Shown: positions 8,533-17,031 of the stretch, piece after piece
How positions within the stretch are numbered: position 1 is the stretch's first letter
Layout of the letters: each line of letters begins with the position of its first letter
From: Clostridia bacterium
GTDB lineage: Bacteria > Bacillota > DSM-521 > Neomoorellales > SLTJ01
Direction of reading: 5' to 3'
NCBI GenBank assembly: GCA_004347685.1
Contig: SLTJ01000029.1
Span: 58,677-122,676, forward strand
Length of the DNA: 64,000 bases
Notes under the pieces: model-generated
Told to the model about the DNA's origin: nothing
Database searches by the model: none
What the model saw: the letters and a program-made list of their open reading frames with translations, nothing else
Made by a program: the position numbers and the translations under genes

Positions 8533-9012
8533 TTAAAGACCTGACGCCCCGACCCGTGGCAATGATTTCTCCAAGTGGATCAAGTCCCCGCGGACAAAAC
8601 CAAGTTCCCTCAGAAATCCCAGGATCTCATTATCCTTCCAGCTACAGAGGATATATACCTTTTTACAACTACGATTCAAAAATACCTTGAACAAGGCTTC
8701 CACCAGGATCTTGCCTACCCCCCGGCGCTGCCATTCCGGGTCAACGCCTATCAATTCAATCCAACCAGTCTCATCGGCGACACCGAACTCGCCCCCCTTA
8801 ATGTGGCCCAAGATATAACCGATGAGCTTCCCGGCATACTCGGCACCCAGGCAGAGTTCCGGGTCCGCCGTATAGACATCCAACTTTTTCCGCCAGTATT
8901 CAACCTCGCTCTCGCCCCCGAGGGACTCCTGAATGCCAACGATATCTATCAAATCACCTACTATTAGCTGTCTGAGGAGGACCCCTTCAGTTGGATCACT
9001 GCCCTTACTCAT
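8533..9012 (-). CDS. GNAT-family N-acetyltransferase
   Basis: The 159-residue protein carries the acetyl-CoA-binding signature of GNAT enzymes (VDPEWQRRGVGKILVEALF, near residue 90) preceded by the beta-strand region IGYILGHIKGGEFG. The substrate is unknown. Its start overlaps the crotonase gene by 8 bases, so it is the last gene of the long minus-strand Bam-like operon. RimI-like or small-molecule acetylation are alternatives. Confidence 0.8.
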   Translation of the reverse strand: MSKGSDPTEGVLLRQLIVGDLIDIVGIQESLGGESEVEYWRKKLDVYTADPELCLGAEYAGKLIGYILGHIKGGEFGVADETGWIELIGVDPEWQRRGVGKILVEALFKVFLNRSCKKVYILCSWKDNEILGFLRELGFVRGDLIHLEKSLPRVGASGL

Positions 9013-9775
9013 CTTTCCACACCGGCTTCCTCTTCTCCAGGAATGCCGTCAGACCCTCCATCCCATCATGGGATTTGGCCAGCACATTCAGGTAAATATA
9101 TTCCGCCATAGTTAAAGCCTCGTTAAAACCCATATCCATCCCCATATAAATGGCTCTCTTGGAGGCCTTTAAACTCACCAGACTCATGCCGGTCAGCTTC
9201 TGCAACAGGGCCTCGACCTCGGCCTCAAAACTCTCATCTGGAACCACGAAATTCACCAGCCCGAGTTCCTTGGCCCTGGCTGCGGTCAAGGTCTCCCCCA
9301 GCAGGAGCAATTCAAAGGCCTTCTTGGGGCCCAGGATCCTCGCGTAGGTGGCTACCCCAATGGGAGCGTAGTCGCCCAGAGTTATCTCCGGCTGACCTAT
9401 CCGGGCCGATTCGGCCGCCAGCACTAAGTCACACATGACCGCCAGCTCGCATCCTCCACCCAAGCAGTAGCCCTTCACTGCCGCCACCACCGGTATATCC
9501 AGGTGGTTGGCAGCCCGCATGGCGCGGCCGAATAACGGGATCATTTCGGCAACCTTGTCGGGCAGGTGGTCTTGCACGGAGACACCGGTCGAGAAGGCTT
9601 TTTCACCGACCGCGCTGAGAAGCAAAACCTTTACATCCCCGCGCCCCTCCAGGCTTTCCATCGCTGCGAGCATTTCGCGTAAAACGGCCAAATCCACGAT
9701 ATTTGCGGGCGGGCGGTTAATGAGAATTCTGGCCACCTTGTCTTCGACTTTGAAAATGATATTCTGAAACCCCAT
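9005..9775 (-). CDS. Enoyl-CoA hydratase family; resembles cyclohexadienoyl-CoA hydratase (BamR/Dch)
   Basis: The 256-residue crotonase has the oxyanion-hole segments FSTGVSVQDHLP and GYCLGGGCELAVMCDL, plus IGQPEITLGDYAP. The N-terminal RPPANIVD, the STGVSVQDHLP loop and the IGQPEI stretch recall, from memory, cyclohexa-1,5-diene-1-carbonyl-CoA hydratases (Dch/BamR) rather than ordinary beta-oxidation hydratases. Length fits (about 257). That enzyme hydrates the product of benzoyl-CoA reductase. Its place downstream of bamBCDEF-like genes and next to a zinc alcohol dehydrogenase supports the assignment. An ordinary crotonase acting on another acyl-CoA remains possible. Confidence 0.7.
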   Translation of the reverse strand: MGFQNIIFKVEDKVARILINRPPANIVDLAVLREMLAAMESLEGRGDVKVLLLSAVGEKAFSTGVSVQDHLPDKVAEMIPLFGRAMRAANHLDIPVVAAVKGYCLGGGCELAVMCDLVLAAESARIGQPEITLGDYAPIGVATYARILGPKKAFELLLLGETLTAARAKELGLVNFVVPDESFEAEVEALLQKLTGMSLVSLKASKRAIYMGMDMGFNEALTMAEYIYLNVLAKSHDGMEGLTAFLEKRKPVWKDE

Positions 9776-9810
9776 GGGAGTCCCTCCCCTGTTCTGTTTT
9801 CCCGGTACGG

Positions 9811-10842
9811 CTATACCTTCTCGTCAATAACCAGGACTGAGCGGATAGAATAGCCTTTCTTCATTACTTCGAAGGCTTTATCCACTTCCTCCAGGCTGAA
9901 ATAATGCGTAACCAGGGGTTTAACTTTTATCTGTCCGTCTGCTACCATCCGGATGATGCGCGGATATTCCTGCGGCGGGCAACCGCATGAGCCCACGATT
10001 TCCAGTTCCCGCATCATTAACCGCGAGGCGGCAAGGGAGAAATCTCCTGGATAGTACCCGACCACACACAGCCGCCCCCCGGGCCGCAGGCAACCATAGG
10101 CCTGACGGAGGGTTTCCGGGTTACCGATCACCTCCAAAGCTATGTCAACACCGCCGCCGGTCAAATCCCGTACCTTCTTGGGCACGTCTGTCTGGCCGGC
10201 ATTGATGGTCTCGGCCGCGCCCAGCTCCCTGGCCCACTGCAATTTCTGTTCAACAAGGTCAATGGCAATGACGTGGGCTCCCAGAGCGGTAGCTATCTGT
10301 ACTGCGTTCAGGCCCACACCGCCGCAACCGATTACAGCCACCAAATCGCCGGCCTGCACCCGCGCCCTGCTTTTTACCGCATGAAATGGCGTAGAAATAG
10401 CATCGGCTATAATGCAGCCTTCGCGCAAGGGCACGTCTTCAGGCAAGGCAAAGGCCATCCGGGCCGAGACCTTCACAAACTCGGCGTAAGCGCCGTCAAT
10501 GCTGTTTCCCAGCATGATCATCTGGCCGCAAATGTTCTCCCGCCCGCTGCGGCACCACAAGCACTGGCCGCAGCCGGTAACCGCCGAAAGAATTACCCTG
10601 GCACCAGGGGCAAATTCCGTGACCCCGGGGCCAACTTCCTCCACTACGCCCGAGGGCTCGTGCCCGAGCACTACCGGCGGCTTCTTAAAGGTAGGCACAC
10701 CTAACTCGATATATTCCAGATCGCTGTGGCATACCCCGCAGGCCGCTACCTTTACCAGTATCTCTCCCGGCCCCGGCCGGGGGATTTCCCGCTCCTCAAT
10801 GCGCAAGGGCTGGTGGGGCCCGTAAAACACTGCTGCCTTCAC
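9811..10842 (-). CDS. Zinc-dependent alcohol dehydrogenase; candidate 6-hydroxycyclohexene-carbonyl-CoA dehydrogenase
   Basis: The 343-residue medium-chain dehydrogenase shows the catalytic zinc site (CGVCHSDLEYIELG, GHEPSGVVEEVG), a structural zinc cluster (CGQCLWCRSGRENIC) and the NAD-binding Rossmann motif (VIGCGGVGLNAVQIA). It should oxidise a secondary or primary alcohol with NAD+. In the benzoyl-CoA pathway BamQ/Had, a member of the same superfamily, oxidises the hydroxyacyl-CoA formed by BamR. Gene order supports that role, but it is slightly shorter than the Had proteins I remember (about 368), so confidence is limited. It overlaps the preceding small gene by 4 bases (ATGA). Confidence 0.75.
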   Translation of the reverse strand: MKAAVFYGPHQPLRIEEREIPRPGPGEILVKVAACGVCHSDLEYIELGVPTFKKPPVVLGHEPSGVVEEVGPGVTEFAPGARVILSAVTGCGQCLWCRSGRENICGQMIMLGNSIDGAYAEFVKVSARMAFALPEDVPLREGCIIADAISTPFHAVKSRARVQAGDLVAVIGCGGVGLNAVQIATALGAHVIAIDLVEQKLQWARELGAAETINAGQTDVPKKVRDLTGGGVDIALEVIGNPETLRQAYGCLRPGGRLCVVGYYPGDFSLAASRLMMRELEIVGSCGCPPQEYPRIIRMVADGQIKVKPLVTHYFSLEEVDKAFEVMKKGYSIRSVLVIDEKV

Positions 10843-11072
10843 TGAGTTTCAACCCCTTCCTCTCTTTGCCGTGGGCGCGTAAAGACAACTTTGTACTCGT
10901 CAAGGCTACACCCGTAGCATGCCTGGCACTGTCCGGGATCCTCCTCCATGGGCTCCAGCAAAACCTCCATACCCAACTCCTCATACATCCTGATAAACTC
11001 GCTTAACTGCGGCTCCTTGGCCGTGAATTTCAGTACCCAGCCATGTTGCTCCAGCTCTTCCCTGCGGCCCAT
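10839..11072 (-). CDS. Small CxxCxxC protein of unknown function
   Basis: The 77-residue protein is chosen from the ATG at 11072, which has TGGAGG 8 bases upstream; longer frames lack a ribosome site. It contains GQCQACYGC, a compact cysteine motif near residue 50, and a helical N-terminal half (ELEQHGWVLKFTAKEPQLSE). It could bind iron or zinc. Its stop overlaps the start of the alcohol dehydrogenase, so it belongs to the operon. It does not match any Bam subunit I know. Confidence 0.6.
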   Translation of the reverse strand: MGRREELEQHGWVLKFTAKEPQLSEFIRMYEELGMEVLLEPMEEDPGQCQACYGCSLDEYKVVFTRPRQREEGVETQ

Positions 11073-11219
11073 ATCCGTTCGCCTCCAAAATGCGATACAC
11101 CATACCCCGATCTTCCATACCCGCCTGGCCCTGGCGCAAAGGCACTTCACCAACGCGTAATCCCTGGCCAGCCATGTCGGTGACAGGGGCACCACGCCGC
11201 CAGTAAGGCCAGTGGGCAG

Positions 11220-12083
11220 TTAGGAAACCAGGGGGTTATCTTCCATTTTTTCTTTACTCTTTCTGACTATAGTTCTTTCTCCTTCAGGAATAGGAGGCGG
11301 AACAGGCTCGCCAACAATCTTCCTCACCGCACCGAAACGAGGGGGGCAAGCCTCGAGGCAAGTTCCGCATTTTATGCATTTCTCCTGGTCAATTACGTGG
11401 ATCTGGTTCTTGGCACTTATGATTGCCTCTTCAGGGCACCTCTTAGCGCAAATCATACAGGCCTGGCACTTACCCGGATCAATATAGTACGAGGGTACGT
11501 CACGGAACAAGCTGTCTATCTCGCCGCTGGTGAAGAGTCTCTCATGTTCTTCTACATTCTCAAAACGCGACGCCAGTTTCTCCTTCTTCTCAAGCTTGAT
11601 ATACGGAACCAGCTTTATAACCTCTTTGAGTTTGGACTTCAGTTCATTTTTGTCTATTCCTTCGCCCTTACCAAGAGGTCCCAGCTTCTTCACCGTGTTG
11701 CCAAAGTCATTCATAACCTCAGCGAAACGGTTTCCTTCAGCGGAATTCATAAATTCGATCCTTAACCTTGCGGGATTTAGCCCAATATGCCCCATTATTT
11801 TCTTACACAGAAGCACCATATTTAGTGCGTGGTAATTTCCGTGAGTAGTATAATTACATTCATTTAGACGGCAACCACCAATAAACACTCCGTCCATTCC
11901 ATTTAAGAAGGCCCGGAGTACAAATGACAAGTCGACTCTACCTGAACACATGACGCGAATAAGCCTGTTTTCAGTTGCATATTGTAGTCTGGACACGCCA
12001 GCCAGGTCCGCAGACCCGTATGCTCACCAATGGCAGACAAAACCTAAAATCCTGGGCTTGAACTCGCGTTCTACTGCAGCCAT
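11220..12083 (-). CDS. bamF: BamF-like MvhD/FlpD-family iron-sulfur selenoprotein
   Basis: Reading through a TGA at 12024-12026 joins an ATG at 12083 (behind AAAGGAG) to a 258-codon frame, giving about 287 residues. The N-terminus ILGFVCHW-U-AYGSADLAG matches the MvhD-family motif CNWCSYAGADLAG, with the TGA exactly at the second Cys, so selenocysteine 20 is strongly supported. A hairpin follows the TGA. Further on are FIGGCRLNECNYTTHGN, typical of MvhD, and a C-terminal 2[4Fe-4S] ferredoxin domain (CQACMICAKRCP, CIKCGTCLEACP). MvhD proteins carry a [2Fe-2S] centre and hand electrons to HdrA. BamF of class II benzoyl-CoA reductase is reported as a Sec-containing member. It follows bamE by 49 bases. 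Confidence 0.85.
11987..12015 (-). promoter_or_regulatory. Putative SECIS hairpin of bamF
   Basis: Nine bases after the TGA the transcript can fold as GUCU, bulge GC, GGAC, an 11-base loop, GUCC, AGAC. The loop contains G and U residues, as bacterial SelB requires. Position (apical loop about 20 bases after the TGA) fits bacterial SECIS elements. The pairing was found by eye. Confidence 0.6.
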
Positions 12084-12132
12084 GATTGTCTCCTTTCTAA
12101 ATCAGCAATCCAGTTCTGTTCACCGGCAGGCT

Positions 12133-15100
12133 CTACAGGCCAGAAACCGCCGCGTCAATCTGGCTTAACAACGCTTCATCAGTATAATGCTTTAATGAAA
12201 TAGCCCCTGTCGGACACTTTGCGTTGCAGAGACCACATCCTTTACACAGAACAGGATTGACCCCGGCCTTTTTGACCTGTCGCGTCTCAAGGAACTCAAT
12301 GGCGCCATAGGCGCAGGCTGCGATACATGCCCCGCACCCGATACACTTACGCTCATTTACCTCGCAAACAGAGCCGGAGGCTACGACTGTATCATGCGAG
12401 AGAAGAGTTAATGCACGGCCGGCAGCTCCATAAGCCTGGCTAATCGCTTCCGGTATATGTTTGGGATAGTGGGCCGTTCCACAAAGATAGACGCCATCTG
12501 TACTAAGCTCAACAGGCCTCAATTTGACATGGGCTTCTTTGAAGAAACCGTCCGGGCTGAAGGTTGCGTGAAAGAGCCCCGCTGCTTCCTGACTTCCCTC
12601 GGACGGAATGACTGCGGCAGCTAAAGCAACTGCATCGGCGTCTATTTCCAGCTTCTTTCCTAAAATGGAATCGGTTACGGTAACCCTTAGAATACGCCGG
12701 CCACCCTCCTCGACAGCTTCTACCTGAGGTTTATCATCCGGCTCATAGCGAATGAACTTCACGTCCCTGCCTGCTGCTTCCCGGTAATAATCCTCCCGGA
12801 ATCCGTAGGTTCTCATATCCCGATAGAGAATGTAGATGTCCGCCTGGGGGTTTATCTCTTTCAGTTTCAGGGCGTTCTTTATAGAATGACTGCAACATAC
12901 CCGGCTACAATAGTTTCTGTCTTCCTGTCTAGAGCCTACACATTGGATCATGACCAGGCTCTGCAAGCTAGCCAGCCTTTCGTCTCCCTTGGCAATTTGC
13001 TCCTCCAACTCCAGGTTGGTCATTACCATTTCATCTTTGCCATAAAGGTACTCAGTGGGTTTATACTCTTCAGCGCCTGTAGCGAGGATGGCAGCACCAT
13101 GTCTTATTTCTATAATCCTTCCTTTAGATTGCACCTTGGTCACGAAATTCCCAACGTAACCGGAAACATCTGTAATGATAGCACTGGTATATACATGTAT
13201 TAAAGGGTTCTGGTAAACCTTACGTATGACATCACGCAAATAAGCCTGAACATCGAGCCCTTCCAGGGTGTAATGGATTCTCCGCGTCATTCCCCCCAGG
13301 TCCGGATCCTTTTCCACCAGGTGAACCTCGTGTCCCTGATTGGCTAAGCTCAGAGCGCTGGTCATACCGGCCAGACCGCCCCCAACCACCAGCGCTGTTT
13401 TGTTGACGGGCAAAGAAATCCCCTGCAAGGGCTCCAAATGGCAAGCCCGAGCTACCGACATCCGGACTAAATCCTTTGCCTTTTGGGTGGCCTTCTCCTT
13501 TTCTTTAGAATGGACCCAGGAGCAATGCTCTCTGATATTAGCCATCTCTAAAAAGTATTGGTTAAGCCCGGCTTCCCGCATCGTGTCCCGGAATAACTGT
13601 TCAAGAGTCCTGGGAGAGCAAGCAGCGATAACCAGGCGATTGAGACCTCTTTCCTGTGCAACATCTCCTATTTCCTTGGCAGAATTAGTAGCACACGAAA
13701 ATAGCTGTTCCTGAGCATAAATGACATTGGGTAAGGTTAAGGCATATTCAACTACTGAAGGAACGTCTACTACTCTCCCGATATTAGCTCCGCAATGACA
13801 GACAAAAACACCCACCTTGGGCTCCTCTTTCGAGACATCCCTTTCAGGTGGATACACCTTTTCTTTGGCCAGCTTCCCCTGGCGGTAGGCAAGGAATTCA
13901 CCGCACCGGGCGCCAGCTCCGCTGGCGGTAAAAACCGACTCGGGAATATCTACAGGACCCTGGAAGGCTCCACTTATAAAAATTCCCGGGCGAGAGGTCT
14001 GCATAGGATTAACAGGATTGGTTTTACAGAATCCGTGAGAATTGAGCTCGATGCCGAACTTGTTTGCCAGGATCTTCACCTCAGCAGGAGGTGTCAATCC
14101 GACCGACAACACCACCAGATCGAATTCTTCTTCCTTCACACCTTCGTCAGAAGTAGAATATCTTACAGTCAGATTCTTGGTTTCCGGGATCTGCCTTCCT
14201 ATGGTTACGTAGCTTCTTATAAAGCGGACTCCTGGAAGGTTTTCCGCCCTCTGGTAGTATCGCTCGAAATCCTTGTTATAAGAACGAATATCATTATGGA
14301 ATACTGTGCACTCGACCTCAGCGTCATGTTCTTTGGTCAAAATCACCTGTTTCTGGGTATACGTGCAGCATACGGCTGAGCAGTAGCTGTTGCCACCGGG
14401 AATAACCTGCCTTGAACCGACACACTGGATCCAAGCTATTTTATGAGGATGCTTCTTGTCGGAAGGACGCAGTATTTCACCCTCGTATGGCCCAGTGGAA
14501 CTTAGTAACCGCTCATAATCAAGGCTGGTTACTACGTTATCAAATTTTCCGTAACCGTAGTCCTCCCTCAGCTTAGGATCAAATGGCTCAAGCCCGGGAG
14601 ACAGAACTATCGCCCCTACATTTACTTCTACCTTCTCCGCCGTTTGATTAAAATCTATGGCGTCATTCTCACAGACTCCTTGGCAAACAGCACATTTCTT
14701 TTCTTTAAGGTAAAGGCAGCTTTCATCTATATAAGTGACAAGGGGAATCGCTTGAGAAAAATATATATGGATGGCTTTATTCTTCGATATTTCCTGATTA
14801 AATTGATCAGGGTACTGAACCGGGCAGTGCTCTACACAGGTGGTACAGCCGGTACATTTGCTCTCGTCAACATATCTGGGCTTCTTAATTAAGGTTACTT
14901 TGAAGTCTCCTGCTTCCCCTTCTATGTGGTCAACTTCAGTATAGGTAAGGACCTCTATATTGTTGTGCCGGTCGACCTCGACCAGTTTGGGGGAGAGTAT
15001 TCACATTGAGCAGTCATTAGTGGGAAAGGTCTTGTCAAGCTGAGCCATGTGACCCCCAATGCTCGGCCCCTTGTCAACCAGGTAAACCTTAAAACCGGCT

Positions 15101-15231
15101 GCGGCCAGATCCAGAGCGGCTTGAATACCGCTGATCCCTCCGCCGACAACCATTACATCTCCGAAATCATTACGCCCAAGATTTTTATAAAGTTGTTGAA
15201 TTCGTTCTTCTAGCAGTAGTCCATTTTCCAC
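12133..15231 (-). CDS. bamE: BamE-like double HdrA selenoprotein
   Basis: Two frames (15231-15001 and 14346-12133) are one gene of 1032 residues interrupted only by a TGA at 15001-15003. Upstream of it is a Rossmann motif ([16 protein letters not shown]) and the HdrA motif TNDCSM, with TGA as residue 77 and ILSPKLVEV after it; in HdrA a Cys normally sits there, so selenocysteine is likely. Then come a ferredoxin domain (from Cys126: [12 protein letters not shown]), CVGSRQ and YCSAVCC segments, a second complete FAD module ([16 protein letters not shown], about residue 615) with its own CVGSRQ/YCSRVCC, and a C-terminal 2[4Fe-4S] domain. I see no other stop in the bridging 650 bases. The protein should be the electron-bifurcating flavin subunit of the complex. 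Confidence 0.88.
14968..14985 (-). promoter_or_regulatory. Putative SECIS hairpin of bamE
   Basis: Fifteen bases after the TGA the RNA reads CUGGUC-GAGGUC-GACCGG: a six-pair stem (one G-U) with a six-base loop containing GGUC. From memory this closely resembles the AGGUCU apical loop of the E. coli fdhF SECIS, and the distance from the UGA is right. This is strong support for selenocysteine insertion. Confidence 0.75.
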
Positions 15232-15305
15232 CGTTCTATCACCTCTTCGACTTTTACGCGCCTATGCTTCCTGGTTCGACCGGATAAACCGTATTAAATC
15301 AGCCT

Positions 15306-16457
15306 CTAGATCACTTCTTGGAGGATCTCTGTGATATCCCTAACCTGTATGGCGTCGTCATAATTCAGGATTAACTTGCTGTCCTCAAAATTGGTGATGC
15401 AGTATGGACAGGAGGTAACCAGCTCCTCAGCCCCAACCTCAATTGCTTGTTCCAATCTGAGGTTGGAGAACCTTTCAGACCTCGGAGTTTCAACCCAAAT
15501 CCTGCCTCCTCCCCCCCCGCAACAGAGACTATCTTCCCGCGACTCAGCCATCTCGTTCAGTTCCAGACCAGGTATCTTCTTTAAGACCCCCCGCGGTTCA
15601 TCATATATGCCATTATGCCGGCCCAGGTAACACGGATCATGATATGTAACCTTTTTCCTGTACTCCTTGGTTAGTTGAAGCCTTCCCTCATTAATAAGCT
15701 CAAATAAAAACTGAGAGATATGAACTACCTCAAAGTTTACCTTGAATTCAGGGTACTCGTTCTTGAAGGTGTGGTAGCAGTGAGGGGAAGAAACAAGGAT
15801 TTTCTTTACCCCGTTTTCGATAAAAGTTTTGATGTTTTCCCTGGCTAAACGCTTGAATAATGCCTCATTGCCTGTCTTGCGGATGCTCTCTCCGCAGCAA
15901 TTCTCCTTGGTACCCAGTATCCCGAAATCTATCCCTGCCTTATTGAGGATCTTGGCCGTGGCCGCAGCTACCTTCTTTAATCTTGGATCATAGCTGAGGT
16001 AGCAACCGGGGAAGTATAAAATCTCCATCCCTTCGGCGAATGTTTTTACCGAGAGACCCTCTGCCCAGTCAGCCCTCTTGGATCGCTCTTCACCAAAGGG
16101 ATTACCTTCTGCGGTGAGGCCAGCACTTACAGTGCGGATAGGCGTGGCAGCGCCAGGAAAAATACCGTACCCTGTCGCGATCCTGCGCAAAGCCACCATG
16201 TTTTCTATCTGCTTTACGTCTCTAGGGCATTTCGGAGGGCACTTTCCGCAGGTAGTACAGCGCCAGATCTCTTCGCGTTCTATCTCAGTCAAACCGAAGG
16301 TAGCCTCACGGATTAGCTTGCGCATGCTAAAGGTTCTGACCCTGTTCCACGGACAAATAGTATCACATTTTCCACATTGATAACAGAATTTAACTGCGTC
16401 CCCACCATTTTCTTTTATTTCATCTATTACTTCTCTGAGGGGAGCAATAGTTTCCAC
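15306..16457 (-). CDS. bamD: BamD-like HdrB/C (HdrD-type) iron-sulfur protein
   Basis: The 383-residue protein has an N-terminal two-cluster ferredoxin domain (CYQCGKCDTICPW from Cys25, then CTTCGKCPPKCP) and two C-terminal CCG domains: FPGCYLSYD with ENCCGES, and HDPCYLGRHNG with DSLCCGGGGG. That is the HdrD fusion layout known for BamD. CCG domains bind special [4Fe-4S] centres used in heterodisulfide-reductase-type electron transfer. It lies 74 bases before bamE and 34 after bamC in the operon. Stand-alone HdrD-like proteins look the same, so the specific name rests on the neighbourhood. Confidence 0.85.
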   Translation of the reverse strand: METIAPLREVIDEIKENGGDAVKFCYQCGKCDTICPWNRVRTFSMRKLIREATFGLTEIEREEIWRCTTCGKCPPKCPRDVKQIENMVALRRIATGYGIFPGAATPIRTVSAGLTAEGNPFGEERSKRADWAEGLSVKTFAEGMEILYFPGCYLSYDPRLKKVAAATAKILNKAGIDFGILGTKENCCGESIRKTGNEALFKRLARENIKTFIENGVKKILVSSPHCYHTFKNEYPEFKVNFEVVHISQFLFELINEGRLQLTKEYRKKVTYHDPCYLGRHNGIYDEPRGVLKKIPGLELNEMAESREDSLCCGGGGGRIWVETPRSERFSNLRLEQAIEVGAEELVTSCPYCITNFEDSKLILNYDDAIQVRDITEILQEVI

Positions 16458-16491
16458 GATTTTTTACCCCTCTTCCTCCAAGTCTAATGCT

Positions 16492-17031
16492 TTAACCCTT
16501 CTGCGTTATCCGGGCAACGGTATCAATTACCTTCTGTAATCCGTAATTGTCTACCAGGGATTCCAGACCTGTCTCCAGATCGTCCAACTTCACTTCTTCT
16601 TCGACTTCTTCCTCCCTTTCCTCGTAAGTCAGCGCATCAAGCAAGCACCATTTAACACACAATGGTTCTTCTTGTGGCGGATCGTCCTCACACATATCGC
16701 ACTTGAGAGGAAGACCACTATCGGGTTCTTTGAAGGCGTCGCGGGATGGGCAAGAAGCCCGACAGAAGTCACACTCGCCATATTCCTTTCCTTCAACCAC
16801 ATATTTGTCCCTGCCCATACATTCGGCTGCCGTATACTCGCCTGCGTAGACAGGAAGAAATATTTCTTCAAAAGGGTCACGAACCAGCCGTATCCGCGCC
16901 CTTGCCGGATTATTGCTGCTGTATTTCGGCGAAGCGTGAAACGCGGAGCAGATCGCCTCACAGGCCCGGCAACCGCTGCACTTATCCATATCAATCCTGA
17001 TTACCTTTATTTTCTTTTTGGTCTTAGCCAT
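16492..17031 (-). CDS. bamC: BamC-like electron-transfer ferredoxin subunit
   Basis: The 179-residue protein has several [4Fe-4S] motifs in the AOR-partner arrangement: CSGCRACEAICSAFH, CDFCRASCPS, and CDMCEDDPPQEEPLC with a later KWC. The ATG at 17031 overlaps the end of bamB by 8 bases (ATGGCTAA) and is preferred to the TTG at 17055. A glutamate-rich stretch near residue 145 is followed by a helical C-terminus. In class II benzoyl-CoA reductase BamC binds BamB and carries electrons to the tungsten cofactor; the adjacency fits. Confidence 0.85.
   Translation of the reverse strand: MAKTKKKIKVIRIDMDKCSGCRACEAICSAFHASPKYSSNNPARARIRLVRDPFEEIFLPVYAGEYTAAECMGRDKYVVEGKEYGECDFCRASCPSRDAFKEPDSGLPLKCDMCEDDPPQEEPLCVKWCLLDALTYEEREEEVEEEVKLDDLETGLESLVDNYGLQKVIDTVARITQKG

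Noticed and set aside
11073..11220. Short minus-strand frame between bamF and the CxxCxxC gene (from 11175)
   Set aside because: It has no good ribosome site and runs out of phase into the next gene; I could not support it as a protein.
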